In this document: in pieces, positions 1 to 8,878 of the stretch
Position numbering within the stretch: position 1 is the stretch's first letter
How the letters are laid out: the number at the start of each line of letters is the position of its first letter
Assembly (NCBI RefSeq): GCF_030814695.1
Contig: NZ_JAUSVL010000001.1
Coordinates: forward strand, 434,001-498,000
Length of the DNA: 64,000 nucleotides
Direction of reading: 5' to 3'
Origin: Oligosphaera ethanolica
Lineage (GTDB): Bacteria > Verrucomicrobiota > Lentisphaeria > Oligosphaerales > Oligosphaeraceae
The notes under the pieces: generated by a model
Told to the model about the DNA's origin: nothing
Seen by the model: only the letters and a program-made list of their open reading frames with translations
Databases searched by the model: none
Translations under genes and position numbers: made by a program

Positions 1-61
1 CGGACAACTCGTCGCGTAACGCACTCTCAGTTCCCGGACCGGCCGTAACATAAAATTCCAT
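1..61 (-). CDS. 5' end of a THUMP/RlmL-like RNA methyltransferase (partial)
   Basis: Only the first 20 codons lie in the window; the gene runs off the left edge on the minus strand. The start ATG is complementary to 59-61 and is preceded by an AGGTGA ribosome binding site. The N-terminus reads MEFYVTAGPGTESALRDELS. This is like the opening strand and helix of the N-terminal ferredoxin-like/THUMP region of RlmL-type 23S rRNA guanine-N2 methyltransferases, which typically have an aromatic strand, then G-x-E-x-x-L-x-x-E-L. Such enzymes methylate 23S rRNA in the cytoplasm. The assignment rests on a very short stretch and needs the sequence to the left. Confidence 0.45.
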   Translation of the reverse strand, partial: MEFYVTAGPGTESALRDELS

Positions 62-90
62 AGCTATCACCTGTTCTTCTTCGCTTTTTC

Positions 91-206
91 AGACCGAGCT
101 GACCGATCGGACCGATCCGTCCGCGATAAAAGACCGAAGATCAGACCGATCAGACCGATCAGACCGATCAGAAATCGGATCAGTCCGATCCGTCCGATCC
201 GTCTGA
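91..206. repeat. Short tandem repeat, 10 bp unit CAGACCGATC
   Basis: Three to four adjoining copies of a 10 bp unit (about 140-170) are flanked on both sides by degenerate versions built from GACCGATC and TCCGATCCGT. It lies just upstream of the leftward methyltransferase-like gene. No gene is visible between 62 and 491. Confidence 0.7.
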
Positions 207-280
207 AGCTCTTACTTAACGATTTCCAAAACGCTTATTGTTTCAACCAAACAACCTTATTTCATCCCGGCATTTCATCG

Positions 281-444
281 CCGCGAAGCGGCAGCAGCGC
301 TGAAAGCGCGAAACATGACAGCCCAGGGCAAGCAGCGCTGAAAGCGCGCGCCGCCCTGGGTAAAACGACAACTCTGGCCGTGTTCCTCGGCCTCTTTGGC
401 CCCAGTCGGCGAAGCTGACTGGGGCCAAAGAGGCAATGGAACTC
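281..444. repeat. Dispersed three-hairpin repeat, copy 1
   Basis: About 160 bp made of successive palindromes: a GCGCTGAAAGCGC hairpin, a longer CCCAGGGC/GCCCTGGG stem enclosing another small hairpin, and a perfect 17 bp inverted repeat (arms 391-407 and 417-433). Two more copies lie at about 47915-48063 and 51596-51760, always between genes. Open reading frames across it are artefacts. Confidence 0.85.
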
Positions 445-491
445 ATTGACTGCGGCTGTATTCTACACTGTTACCCTCTACGGGGAACAAC

Positions 492-1871
492 CTATTCGCA
501 GATTTCGCCGATGATGAAGATGCACGCCGCGTAGAGCAGCTTCGGATCGTACTTGGCGGGGTTCTTATCGAAATCGCCCTTATTGTGATCAAAAAGAATA
601 ATCCGCTTATCGAAGTCCTTGTCAAGGACCTTCAGGGTCACTTCGTGAACGGCGTCGGGATTCATCTGGTCGGCGAGCGTGCTCAGTGCCAGCCGGTGGT
701 AGGTGCAATAGGGATCGAAGGTGCGCACTTCGCTGCTCTTGCCGCCAGCAACGCTCTTTTCGAAGATGCAGCCGTGTGGCCCGAGAAGATTATAGAGCGC
801 GGCGGTCGTGCCCTTAAATTTGAAGCGGATTTCCGCACCGGGCGAGAAAGTGAAGAACGGGTCCATGCGCCCGATGAAGCCCTTGGTCACGGCGTGGTCG
901 CCGGGATTTTTCTCCCAGGTGCCGGTGATTTTCACCAGCGGATGATCCAGCGGCACCGTGATGACATTCTCCCAGCATTCCTTCACCATCGGCAACGGCA
1001 ACGCCGCGCGCGCGCCGGCCGTGCCCGCCGCCTTGATCGCCGGCAGTGAGCGCCGGATCGCGTCCATGTACAGCTGATGGCCCGTGTTGGCGTAGGGATG
1101 TACACCGTCGCCAGCGAAGGGAATTTTGCCCTCGGCGTTGACAAAATTGTCCGCGCTGATATTGAGTTCGTCACCGGACACCCTGGTGAGTTCCTTATCG
1201 CTGGCCTTCATGACGAGCTTGCCAGCGGCTTCGAGCTTGACGATTTCGACACCCATGTGGATGGACGGTATGCCATAGTAGTCCGCGATGTCTTCCATCA
1301 CGCTGGCGGAGCGTTGCATCTTGCCGTCCTGCATCTCCTTCACATGCGCAGCAGTGAGGGTGTAAACGAACAGAATGTCCGTCGCCGGCAATTCCCGCCA
1401 GATATGCCGGACGATGCCCTCCATGCTCTTGCGAATGGAGTAGGGATGCGCGCCACTGTCATTAACCGCAAATTCCACCATGACCAGGTCGGGGTTGTGG
1501 CGCAGCACGTCGTGCTCCAGGCGCAACGCGCCCAGATTGGACCCCGTGCCGCCAATCGCCGCATGGATTTCCTTCACCTGGCAATTGGGATACTCCTTCT
1601 GGAAGTACTCGCGGCTGTGAATGCGATAGCCGGCTTGCGCCGTGATGCTGCCGCCAAAATAGGCGATAGTCACCTCACCACCAGTGGCGAGTTTGCCATA
1701 GAAATTCGGCAGCCCCTGCCGCGGCACCGACTCCACCAGCGGGCGAATGTCCACCTTCTGCGGATCAAAATCCACCGGCAGTTTTCCCGCCTCAATGGTA
1801 ATCGCCTGGGCGCCGATAGCACCACCGAGCAACGCCGTAAAAATACCCGCCAGCCAGCTTGTCCGTGACAT
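492..1871 (-). CDS. Exported SGNH/GDSL-family hydrolase (esterase)
   Basis: A 459-residue protein with an N-terminal signal peptide (hydrophobic residues 6-20, cleavage near AQA). SGNH-hydrolase blocks are visible: GGSIT with the likely nucleophile Ser75, VEFAVND around 137-138, and DGVHPY carrying Asp255 and His258 of the catalytic triad. The last 160 residues look like an added beta-sandwich domain. Enzymes of this type remove acyl groups from sugars or polysaccharides outside the cytoplasm; the substrate cannot be read here. The gene follows the sialidase-like gene on the same strand after a 73 bp gap, so a shared role in glycan trimming, such as removing O-acetyl groups, is a reasonable inference. 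Confidence 0.85.
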   Translation of the reverse strand: MSRTSWLAGIFTALLGGAIGAQAITIEAGKLPVDFDPQKVDIRPLVESVPRQGLPNFYGKLATGGEVTIAYFGGSITAQAGYRIHSREYFQKEYPNCQVKEIHAAIGGTGSNLGALRLEHDVLRHNPDLVMVEFAVNDSGAHPYSIRKSMEGIVRHIWRELPATDILFVYTLTAAHVKEMQDGKMQRSASVMEDIADYYGIPSIHMGVEIVKLEAAGKLVMKASDKELTRVSGDELNISADNFVNAEGKIPFAGDGVHPYANTGHQLYMDAIRRSLPAIKAAGTAGARAALPLPMVKECWENVITVPLDHPLVKITGTWEKNPGDHAVTKGFIGRMDPFFTFSPGAEIRFKFKGTTAALYNLLGPHGCIFEKSVAGGKSSEVRTFDPYCTYHRLALSTLADQMNPDAVHEVTLKVLDKDFDKRIILFDHNKGDFDKNPAKYDPKLLYAACIFIIGEICE

Positions 1872-1944
1872 CGTGTCCTCCTGTCTTTTTCTGCTTCAAT
1901 CCATGGAAAATAACGCAAATAACGGCGCCGGCCCGGCGCCGCGA

Positions 1945-3090
1945 TCAGTCTTTCTTGACGCCGCCACTGTGATTGACAACCCGCTGCAGGAAAGACTCGG
2001 GCGTACTGATTATTCCAGCGAGCACTTCGTCCTCCGTTACACTAGCCAGGAGTATGTCGCCGGCGGTGTAGCGGCCGTAGTCGTAGATGATCCACAGCCG
2101 GCCAGCGCCGTCCTGCACGCCGTCGGGATACGATACGCCGGCGCGTTCGTCCAGCAGCAGACCGTCGTTCCAGCTGCGGCCATCGTCGTCCGATAGATAC
2201 GCCGTGAGCTTACAGCGGGTGCGCCAGTCCTTGTTTTCGCCCTTGACGACCTCGTGATTGACCAGCAGCAACCGGCCGGATTGCAGCCGCATGAGATGAA
2301 ACCGCGAATTCGGCCCAACCAGCGACGCCGGTCCGCAGTCGTACCAGTTGCGGCCGCCGTCGCTAGAAAAGCCCTGCCCCACGCCATACAGCGTCCGCAC
2401 CAAACACCAGAGCCGGCCATCTCGCAACGGCACAATGTGGTGCTCATCAAAGATCGAACGCGCCAGGCGAAAACCGCCACGACGCCGGAAACTCCGGCCC
2501 TTGTCATAACTGACCACGAGATTGGCGCCAATCTCGTCGCGCAGGCGTTCCGGCGGCTGACCGCCACCAACGCCTTCGGCCCAGATGGACACCGGAAAAC
2601 CCCAGCTGCCATCCGGCAGAACGCAGGGTTTGTTGAGCATGATGCCATCGTAGAGTCGCCGCGGCGCCGACCAACGCAACTCGGCCGCATCGGGCTCCTC
2701 CAGCAGCGCCCCCCAGACGCCATTGACGCCATCGGCGATCGTGCCGTCCTTGGGCGATGTCGATTGCGCCCAGAACAGCCAGACGCGGCCCAGCGGGTCG
2801 GTCCATAACGTGGGATCAAACGCACGCACATTGGCACCGGGCGGATCCACCACGGCCACCGGCTCGCCCCAGCTCAAGCCGCCATCGTCGCTAGTCACGA
2901 CCACGACATAGTTGTTCGGGCCTTCACCAACGCCGCCGGCGTACCAGCAGGCGAAGAAACGCCCGCCGGGCGCAATGGTCAAGCCCGGTATGCCCTGGAA
3001 CTGCCTCGCCGCCGTCGCCTGCTGCGGGCCCGGCGTGCTCACCGGTACGGCCAAAAGCGGGTCGTTACTGTCAATGCCATTCGCAGTCAT
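1945..3090 (-). CDS. Sialidase-like (BNR/Asp-box) glycosidase
   Basis: A 381-residue six-bladed-propeller protein of the sialidase superfamily. Four Asp-boxes (S-x-D-x-G-x-x-W/F) are readable: SDDGGLSW, SYDKGRSF, SSDGGRNW and LSDDDGRSW. The ATG at 3090 was chosen because GGAAAGGACG lies directly upstream; a longer reading starts at 3126. No signal peptide is visible, so it may be cytoplasmic or act on imported sugars. It could be an exo-alpha-sialidase or one of the sialidase-like proteins of unknown substrate common in PVC and Bacteroidota genomes. It heads an apparent two-gene unit with the SGNH hydrolase and is divergent from tldD. Confidence 0.8.
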   Translation of the reverse strand: MTANGIDSNDPLLAVPVSTPGPQQATAARQFQGIPGLTIAPGGRFFACWYAGGVGEGPNNYVVVVTSDDGGLSWGEPVAVVDPPGANVRAFDPTLWTDPLGRVWLFWAQSTSPKDGTIADGVNGVWGALLEEPDAAELRWSAPRRLYDGIMLNKPCVLPDGSWGFPVSIWAEGVGGGQPPERLRDEIGANLVVSYDKGRSFRRRGGFRLARSIFDEHHIVPLRDGRLWCLVRTLYGVGQGFSSDGGRNWYDCGPASLVGPNSRFHLMRLQSGRLLLVNHEVVKGENKDWRTRCKLTAYLSDDDGRSWNDGLLLDERAGVSYPDGVQDGAGRLWIIYDYGRYTAGDILLASVTEDEVLAGIISTPESFLQRVVNHSGGVKKD

Positions 3091-3349
3091 CGTCGTCCTT
3101 TCCATAACGCCGTGGGAATCACTCATGTCGCTTGGCGACAGACCTTATAACATACCCTCCCGTTGGCCTTCAGCCCAACGTAACAACACGATATTTACGC
3201 ATCACACCACTTGGCAATTTCAGCTGCAAAGGATACTTTAGCGGCGCAAAACGCCCCGCCCCCTGAACCCGCCCCACCTGCAGCGTGTCCAAGGTGGCCA
3301 TGGCCCTTTCTGCCCGCAGCCCGCAATCCCAGCCAAGGAATGACCCATC

Positions 3350-4720
3350 GTGAAACAACGACTGCTTGACGCATTGAACAATTGCCCCGCCGACTACGCG
3401 GAAATTCGCTTCGAAACCACCGATAACACCGGCTTTGCCTACCGTGGCAAGGAACTCGACAACGCCAGCACCGGCCAGTTCACCGGCGGCATTGTCCGCG
3501 CCTGCAAAAATGGCGGCTGGGGCAGCTGCGTCTTCGACACCCTCGACGAACTCAAAAGCAAGGTCGCCGACGCCTGCGCCGCCGCCACTACCGTCGGCAA
3601 GGAAAAAACCGCTCTCGCTGAAATCGCCGTACCAGCGGATCAGGTCTTCACCGCCCAGCTCAAAAACGACTTCCGCGGCGTCAGCTTGGACGAAAAGGTC
3701 GCCCTCGTCGGCAAATACAATGACATCGTCCTCAATGCCGTTCCCGGCGTCGAATCAAGCACGGTCATGTACGGCGAGAACTTCCGCACCGTGCACTTCG
3801 CTTCAACCCGCGGCAACTACTTCATGGAAGAGCGCCCGCGGATTCTCCTCTACCTGGTGGCCATCGCCCGCAATGGCTCGCAGGTGCAGCGCGGCAGCGA
3901 GAGCTTCTCGTCGGCCACCGACTTCACCGTGGTGCTCAATCGCGAAGACAAGGCGCGCGAGGTCGCCGAACGCGCCGTCGCCCTTCTCAAGGCACCGCAG
4001 TGCCCCGGCGGCCGACACCACGTCATCCTCCGCCCCGACTTCACCGGCGTCTTCGCCCACGAAGCCTTCGGCCACCTCAGCGAAGCCGACTTTCTCTACG
4101 AAAATCCGCAAATGCGCGAGCTGATGACCATCGGCCGCCAGATGGGCAATAACGACCTCAACATCATTGACGACGGCAGCCTCGGCCAGCTCATTGGCAC
4201 CCACCACGTGGACGACGAAGGCACACCCACGCAAAAGACCATGCTTATCGCCAACGGTGTCCTCGCCGGCCATCTCCACTCGCTGGAAACCGCCGGTAAA
4301 ATGGGCGCCAAGCCCACCGGCAACGCCCGCGCCATTGGCCGCGGCCGCCCCCCCATCGTGCGCATGACCAACACCTATGTCGATGCCGGTACACTCTCCA
4401 AAGATGAACTCTTCGCCGGCGTCGACGACGGCATCTACGCCTGCGGCATGCAGGGCGGCCAGACCATGATGGAGATGTTCACCTTCTCCGCCGCCTACGG
4501 CTACCGCATCAAAAACGGCCAGGTCACCGACCTGCTGCGGGACATCGTCCTCACCGGCAATGTCTTCGAAACCCTCCACAACATCGACGGCATTGCCAAT
4601 GACCTGACCATGTTCGAGCTCGGCGGCGGCTGCGGCAAAGGCGGTCAGTCGCCCCTGCCTGTCACTTTCGGCGGCCCACACATCCGCCTCCGTGACGCCG
4701 TTATCGGCGGCCAACAGTAA
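3350..4720 (+). CDS. tldD: TldD-like metallopeptidase subunit
   Basis: A 456-residue protein of the TldD/PmbA family. The metal-binding HExxxH motif is present as HEAFGH (His237, Glu238, His242), which marks the catalytic TldD subunit; its usual partner TldE lacks the motif. In known systems the TldD-TldE heterodimer is a cytoplasmic zinc peptidase that trims small unfolded peptides, for example in microcin B17 maturation and CcdA turnover. The start is a GTG with AAGGAA upstream. It is followed 42 bp later by the TldE-like gene, so the two are probably one operon. No RiPP precursor or modification gene is visible nearby. Confidence 0.93.
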   Translation: MKQRLLDALNNCPADYAEIRFETTDNTGFAYRGKELDNASTGQFTGGIVRACKNGGWGSCVFDTLDELKSKVADACAAATTVGKEKTALAEIAVPADQVFTAQLKNDFRGVSLDEKVALVGKYNDIVLNAVPGVESSTVMYGENFRTVHFASTRGNYFMEERPRILLYLVAIARNGSQVQRGSESFSSATDFTVVLNREDKAREVAERAVALLKAPQCPGGRHHVILRPDFTGVFAHEAFGHLSEADFLYENPQMRELMTIGRQMGNNDLNIIDDGSLGQLIGTHHVDDEGTPTQKTMLIANGVLAGHLHSLETAGKMGAKPTGNARAIGRGRPPIVRMTNTYVDAGTLSKDELFAGVDDGIYACGMQGGQTMMEMFTFSAAYGYRIKNGQVTDLLRDIVLTGNVFETLHNIDGIANDLTMFELGGGCGKGGQSPLPVTFGGPHIRLRDAVIGGQQ

Positions 4721-4762
4721 AACCGCAGCGTTCACGACCACCAGCATAAAGGACCGCAGCCC

Positions 4763-6082
4763 ATGCGCAGTACATATTTACACGACATGCAAGACCGCTT
4801 CACCCGCGTCATCGCCAACGCCACCAAACAGGGCGCCAGCGCCGCCAAAGTCAGCTTCAGTCACGGCGAAAGTCTCTCCTGCAGTTTCGAAGCCGGCAGG
4901 CTCAAATACGCCGACAGTGCCGAGTCCCTCGGCTACAACATCGCCGTCATCCGCAATGGCCGCTCCGGCGTCGCCGGCGGCAATATCCCCGCCGCCATGG
5001 ACGAGCTGGTCGAACGCGCCATCAGCTTCGCCCAGATTGGCGCCGTGGCCCACTTCAGCCACTACCCGGCACCAACCACCTACGTGGACCTCAAAAGCCA
5101 CTCGCCACGCGTTCTCACCCTCAGCCGCGAAAAAATGATCAGCGACTGCCAGGAAATGGTCGATTACGTCAAGAGTCTCGACGACAGTCTCGACATCAGC
5201 GCCAGCGCCGGCCGCAGCGAAGGCGAGAGCGCCGTGGCCAACTCCGCCGGTCTCAATGAAACAGACATGGAGACCTCTTGGGACCTCAACTTGGGCATTC
5301 AGAAAACCAGTGGCACCGACATGCTCTTTTCCTACGACTACCGCTCCTGGCTGGACCTCAATGAGCTCTACGATCTCGACGCGCTCAAGAGCGCGATCGC
5401 CTTTGATCTGCGCCACGCCGCCCGTAGCGCCACAATCAGCGACGGCGTCTACCCCATCTACCTGCCCCCGCGCATGCTCGGCAGCTTCCTGGCGCCCATC
5501 AGCATGGGCATCAATGGCCGCGATGTCTTCAAGGGCACGTCGCCACTCAAGGACGAACTCGGCAAACAGTGTTTCTCACCGGCCTTGACCATCATTGACA
5601 ATCCCCACATCGACTTTTCGCCAGCCTCCGCCGCCTTCGATGGCGCCGGCATCGCCACTCGCCCCATGACTCTCGTCGACCAAGGCGTCCTCAAGACCTT
5701 CCTCTATGACTACGACAGCGCCTGCCTGGCCCAGGCCACGCCCACCGGCCACAGCGGCAGCTCGCCCTACACCATGTTCGTGCAGCCCGGCCAACGCAGC
5801 GCCGACGCAATGCTCAAGAGCATCCCGAAAGGCCTCTACATCAAACAGCTGCTCGGCTTCGGCCAAAGCAATCTGGCCAACGGCGACTTCTCCTGCAATG
5901 CCGCCCTAGCCTATCTTATCGAAAACGGCGAAATCGTCGGCCGCGTCAAAAACGCCATGATCGCCGGCAATATCCTCAGTCTTCTCAAAGGCGACATCGA
6001 ATTCAGTAGCGACCTCGACCCCCAGAACCGCCAGCCCCACGCCATCATCCCCGGCGTCAGCGTCGTCACCGCCAAAAACTGA
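4763..6082 (+). CDS. pmbA: TldE/PmbA-like peptidase partner subunit
   Basis: A 439-residue TldD/PmbA-family protein without an HExxxH motif, as expected for the TldE (PmbA) subunit. It shares the family's overall plan: an N-terminal alpha/beta part and a C-terminal domain with the G-x-x-N-x-x-x-G-D-F-S-x-x-A signature, here near LANGDFSCNAA around residue 375. It starts with ATG after AAGGACC and lies directly downstream of tldD, consistent with a heterodimer made from one transcript. It would act with TldD in the cytoplasm to digest small peptides. Length and order match the typical pair. Confidence 0.92.
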   Translation: MRSTYLHDMQDRFTRVIANATKQGASAAKVSFSHGESLSCSFEAGRLKYADSAESLGYNIAVIRNGRSGVAGGNIPAAMDELVERAISFAQIGAVAHFSHYPAPTTYVDLKSHSPRVLTLSREKMISDCQEMVDYVKSLDDSLDISASAGRSEGESAVANSAGLNETDMETSWDLNLGIQKTSGTDMLFSYDYRSWLDLNELYDLDALKSAIAFDLRHAARSATISDGVYPIYLPPRMLGSFLAPISMGINGRDVFKGTSPLKDELGKQCFSPALTIIDNPHIDFSPASAAFDGAGIATRPMTLVDQGVLKTFLYDYDSACLAQATPTGHSGSSPYTMFVQPGQRSADAMLKSIPKGLYIKQLLGFGQSNLANGDFSCNAALAYLIENGEIVGRVKNAMIAGNILSLLKGDIEFSSDLDPQNRQPHAIIPGVSVVTAKN

Positions 6083-6359
6083 AGCGCCGCCGCCCACCAC
6101 TTACACCGTACAATTAGGAGCGCAGGTGGCCAACAGCCCCAGCCGCTGTGGCCATCCTTCGCCAACCCTCAGTTCTTGCCCATAAATCCATGCGCCCTCA
6201 CCGGAATTGCTTCGTGGGCGGTTGCAAAATACGCCTATTTTGTCTATAGTCTTCGCGTGCTGTTCCGAGTATGAGTCCAGCATGGAGGCAGGCTCGGCCA
6301 TGACGACTTGGCGACTAGGGCAAACCAGCATTGCGCTTTTTTCAGTACGAGGAGACTTC

Positions 6360-7550
6360 ATGCGATCCTTAGCCATTTATGCCTTGTTAGGCTGCATGTA
6401 CTGCGGCGTTCTCCCGCTCCAGGCACAGACACCAACACCGGCTGCAACACCGGCAGCGGCTGCGGCCAACGCCAATCCCGATGTGCGCTTCAGAGCCCTC
6501 GAAGAGCACGAACAACGCGGCGCCGTACTGAAAATCCGTGATCAACTCCTTTTCGAGCGAAGTGAAAAAGACAAACGCGAACGGGCCATCGCCGGACTCC
6601 GCAACGCCCTGCAGGGCACCTTGATGAATCCTGACGACACCCAGAAACTTGCCGGCCTGGTGACTCTGTGGCAAGACGCGAATAGCCTCTACGACGAAGT
6701 CAAAAGAGCCAACTATCGGCAACTGGAGCTCATTACCCTCATTGGTAATGCCAAGCTATCGGCAGGAATGCTGCCGCAGGTGGCGTCCTTCCTCCTCGAC
6801 GCGGAAAAACAAACCACCCAGTTGGGCGACAATCAAAAAAAACAGCAAGAACATCTCCTCTCCTTCGGGCAGCCTATCATCATGGCTATCTGCAATGTCC
6901 CGCCACCAAGGTCATTCATCACCCATTCTGGCATTACCATGCGGCTTTGCGGCCAAGGCAAAGAATGGTTCTATGTCAGCGAGCAACCCATCACCGAGGC
7001 ACAGTACCAGGCTGTCATCCAACCGCAGGCGGGCGACAGCGCCAAGGCACCAGCAACAGACAGCCCTTCACCGGCAAAAACGGATGTCAGCCTCACCAAT
7101 GCCATACGCTTCTGCGGCATGTTAACTAGACTCGAACAACGAAACCTCCTCCTACCCAATATCAGTCGCGCAAACCGCTACCCCCCTATCCCCAAGGCGG
7201 GAAATGAAAATCACACGTACGTCCTTCCCGATAACAATCAGCTGAATATTCTCAGCTTGACCAGCTACACCCCATCCTGCGCCATCTGGATCAACAGCCC
7301 GTGGCTCCCTAACGACTCGGATACTGAACGCGCCTTGGAGCGCTTCGCCGTGTCCTTCAACATCGTGTGGGACCCCCGAAGGCTGTTCGCCGAAAGCACG
7401 ACTTTTGGCGAACTGCCATTCGCGCGCTATCCCCAACTCGGTTTCGTCATCGTGACGCACCGAAATACCGGCTGGTATCTGCGTTGGCAACACCTCTTGG
7501 ATAAAATGGATGCCGCGAACGCCGAACAGCCCCTCAACACCCCGGAATGA
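6360..7550 (+). CDS. Exported protein of unknown function
   Basis: A 396-residue reading from the ATG at 6360, which has GGAG just upstream and begins a clear signal peptide (MRSLAIYALLGCMYCGVLPL, cleavage near QAQ) followed by a Thr/Pro/Ala-rich linker. The open frame extends 5' to 6207, but that part does not look coding. Residues 40-170 are charged and helix-rich. The second half has short stretches such as FYVSEQPITEAQYQAVI that resemble the opening of formylglycine-generating-enzyme-like domains, but the rest does not fit well, so no function is assigned. It is followed by another exported protein after about 107 bp and may share its transcript. Confidence 0.75.
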   Translation: MRSLAIYALLGCMYCGVLPLQAQTPTPAATPAAAAANANPDVRFRALEEHEQRGAVLKIRDQLLFERSEKDKRERAIAGLRNALQGTLMNPDDTQKLAGLVTLWQDANSLYDEVKRANYRQLELITLIGNAKLSAGMLPQVASFLLDAEKQTTQLGDNQKKQQEHLLSFGQPIIMAICNVPPPRSFITHSGITMRLCGQGKEWFYVSEQPITEAQYQAVIQPQAGDSAKAPATDSPSPAKTDVSLTNAIRFCGMLTRLEQRNLLLPNISRANRYPPIPKAGNENHTYVLPDNNQLNILSLTSYTPSCAIWINSPWLPNDSDTERALERFAVSFNIVWDPRRLFAESTTFGELPFARYPQLGFVIVTHRNTGWYLRWQHLLDKMDAANAEQPLNTPE

Positions 7551-7657
7551 CCGAAACAGTAGCCATCTCAGTGCTCAACCATCTGCCATCGTTATATCCC
7601 CCACAAGTTGCTGCAACCCGCTCCAGCTATCAACGAGCAACAAGGAACGCCCACGCC

Positions 7658-8788
7658 ATGAAGCAGATTTACCGCTCCCTTTTCCTTTTCACGCTCATCC
7701 TGACAGCCTGGACAGCAATGCCCACACTACTTGCCCAGCCCACCCCGGCTATGTACCGCGGCAAATTCGTGCGCAAAGAAATCCGCCGCACCATCATCAA
7801 ACCCACCTTCATCTGCACTCTCACCAAGGGCGCATCCCCCTTCGTCGCTTTCGAATTCTGGGAACAACACGAAATCACTTATTTCGAAGTCAACATCTAT
7901 CAAGCCATGCAGGAAGTCGTCCGAGAAAAAAACGCAGACGGGCTTGACGTCGTCAAAGATTTCGCCCCCATTCCCGGCCAATTCATCAAAGATAACGATG
8001 AAATCCCAAGGCAAGAAATCCAAATCAAAGGTCTCCTGGCCAACGAAAAATTCTCTATCTTGGGCAAAGAGTATGTCACTGACAATAAGGGCAGGATCTA
8101 TGACCTCGGACAAAGCATCCTGGACCTCTTTGACACCATGGACACCCGCTCATTCGAGCTGGCCATATCCCACGCCACCCTCGGCGAGCAAGTCATCACT
8201 CTCACCCGCAATCTGATCAGCCGCCAAAACCCGGTAATACCCGGCAACAACGCGGCTTCGCAATACGATATTCTGGAGGCCTTCGGACTCAATTTCACGC
8301 AACAAATGCAGTGTGGACGGGATGGCCTCAAGGTCAAAGTCACCACCTACGGCGAGATCACAGCCGGAAAACGCGTGGCGATTGTCGTTGACGTCACCAA
8401 CTCGGATTCGAAACCAGTCAGCAATCTCATCGCCCGCAGCTTTTCCCGCCATCAGGAACTGAATGGCAAGCTCTTTTATTTCGGGCTGGTCACTGCCAAC
8501 CAGCCCGTTCAATCCCGCCGCCATCTCACCCTCCCCCCCGGCGTCGACGGCACAAGCCCCTTCTACAAGGCCTTCGCCGGCCTTTCCCGCCATCCCTGGC
8601 GCAAGGACCAACTCTTTTATGTCTGGCTGCCCGTTACCGACCGTCCCGCTCGCTTCGTCCGCTATGTCACCATCCCCACAGCGGTCAATGCCGGTCAACC
8701 GCTCCATCTGAGCATCGCCTTTTGGGATATTATTGGCGCCATTCCCGAAAAAAGACAAGACCTCTCTCTGACTATCCCGGCAAAATAA
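7658..8788 (+). CDS. Exported protein of unknown function
   Basis: A 376-residue reading from the ATG at 7658, preceded by AAGGAA and beginning a signal peptide (MKQIYRSLFLFTLILTAW, cleavage near LLAQP). The mature part is beta-rich. One region around residues 230-250 (GKRVAIVVDVTNSDSKPVSN) looks like an immunoglobulin-like strand pattern, so the protein may hold a beta-sandwich. No catalytic motif is recognised. It sits downstream of another exported unknown and upstream of a Gfo/Idh oxidoreductase gene. The longer open frame starting at 7547 overlaps the previous gene's stop and lacks a signal peptide. Confidence 0.75.
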   Translation: MKQIYRSLFLFTLILTAWTAMPTLLAQPTPAMYRGKFVRKEIRRTIIKPTFICTLTKGASPFVAFEFWEQHEITYFEVNIYQAMQEVVREKNADGLDVVKDFAPIPGQFIKDNDEIPRQEIQIKGLLANEKFSILGKEYVTDNKGRIYDLGQSILDLFDTMDTRSFELAISHATLGEQVITLTRNLISRQNPVIPGNNAASQYDILEAFGLNFTQQMQCGRDGLKVKVTTYGEITAGKRVAIVVDVTNSDSKPVSNLIARSFSRHQELNGKLFYFGLVTANQPVQSRRHLTLPPGVDGTSPFYKAFAGLSRHPWRKDQLFYVWLPVTDRPARFVRYVTIPTAVNAGQPLHLSIAFWDIIGAIPEKRQDLSLTIPAK

Positions 8789-8878
8789 TCAGCCAGTCCA
8801 GCCGCCTGCGCGGCGTGGCGTGGCATTCTGCGTCCGCCTTCAGATCATTCGTCACTACGCAACTAGGAGTCACAGTCC

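Noticed and set aside
6960..7550. Formylglycine-generating-enzyme-like domain
   Set aside because: Only one short segment resembles the family; the conserved core and the active-site Cys pattern are not visible.
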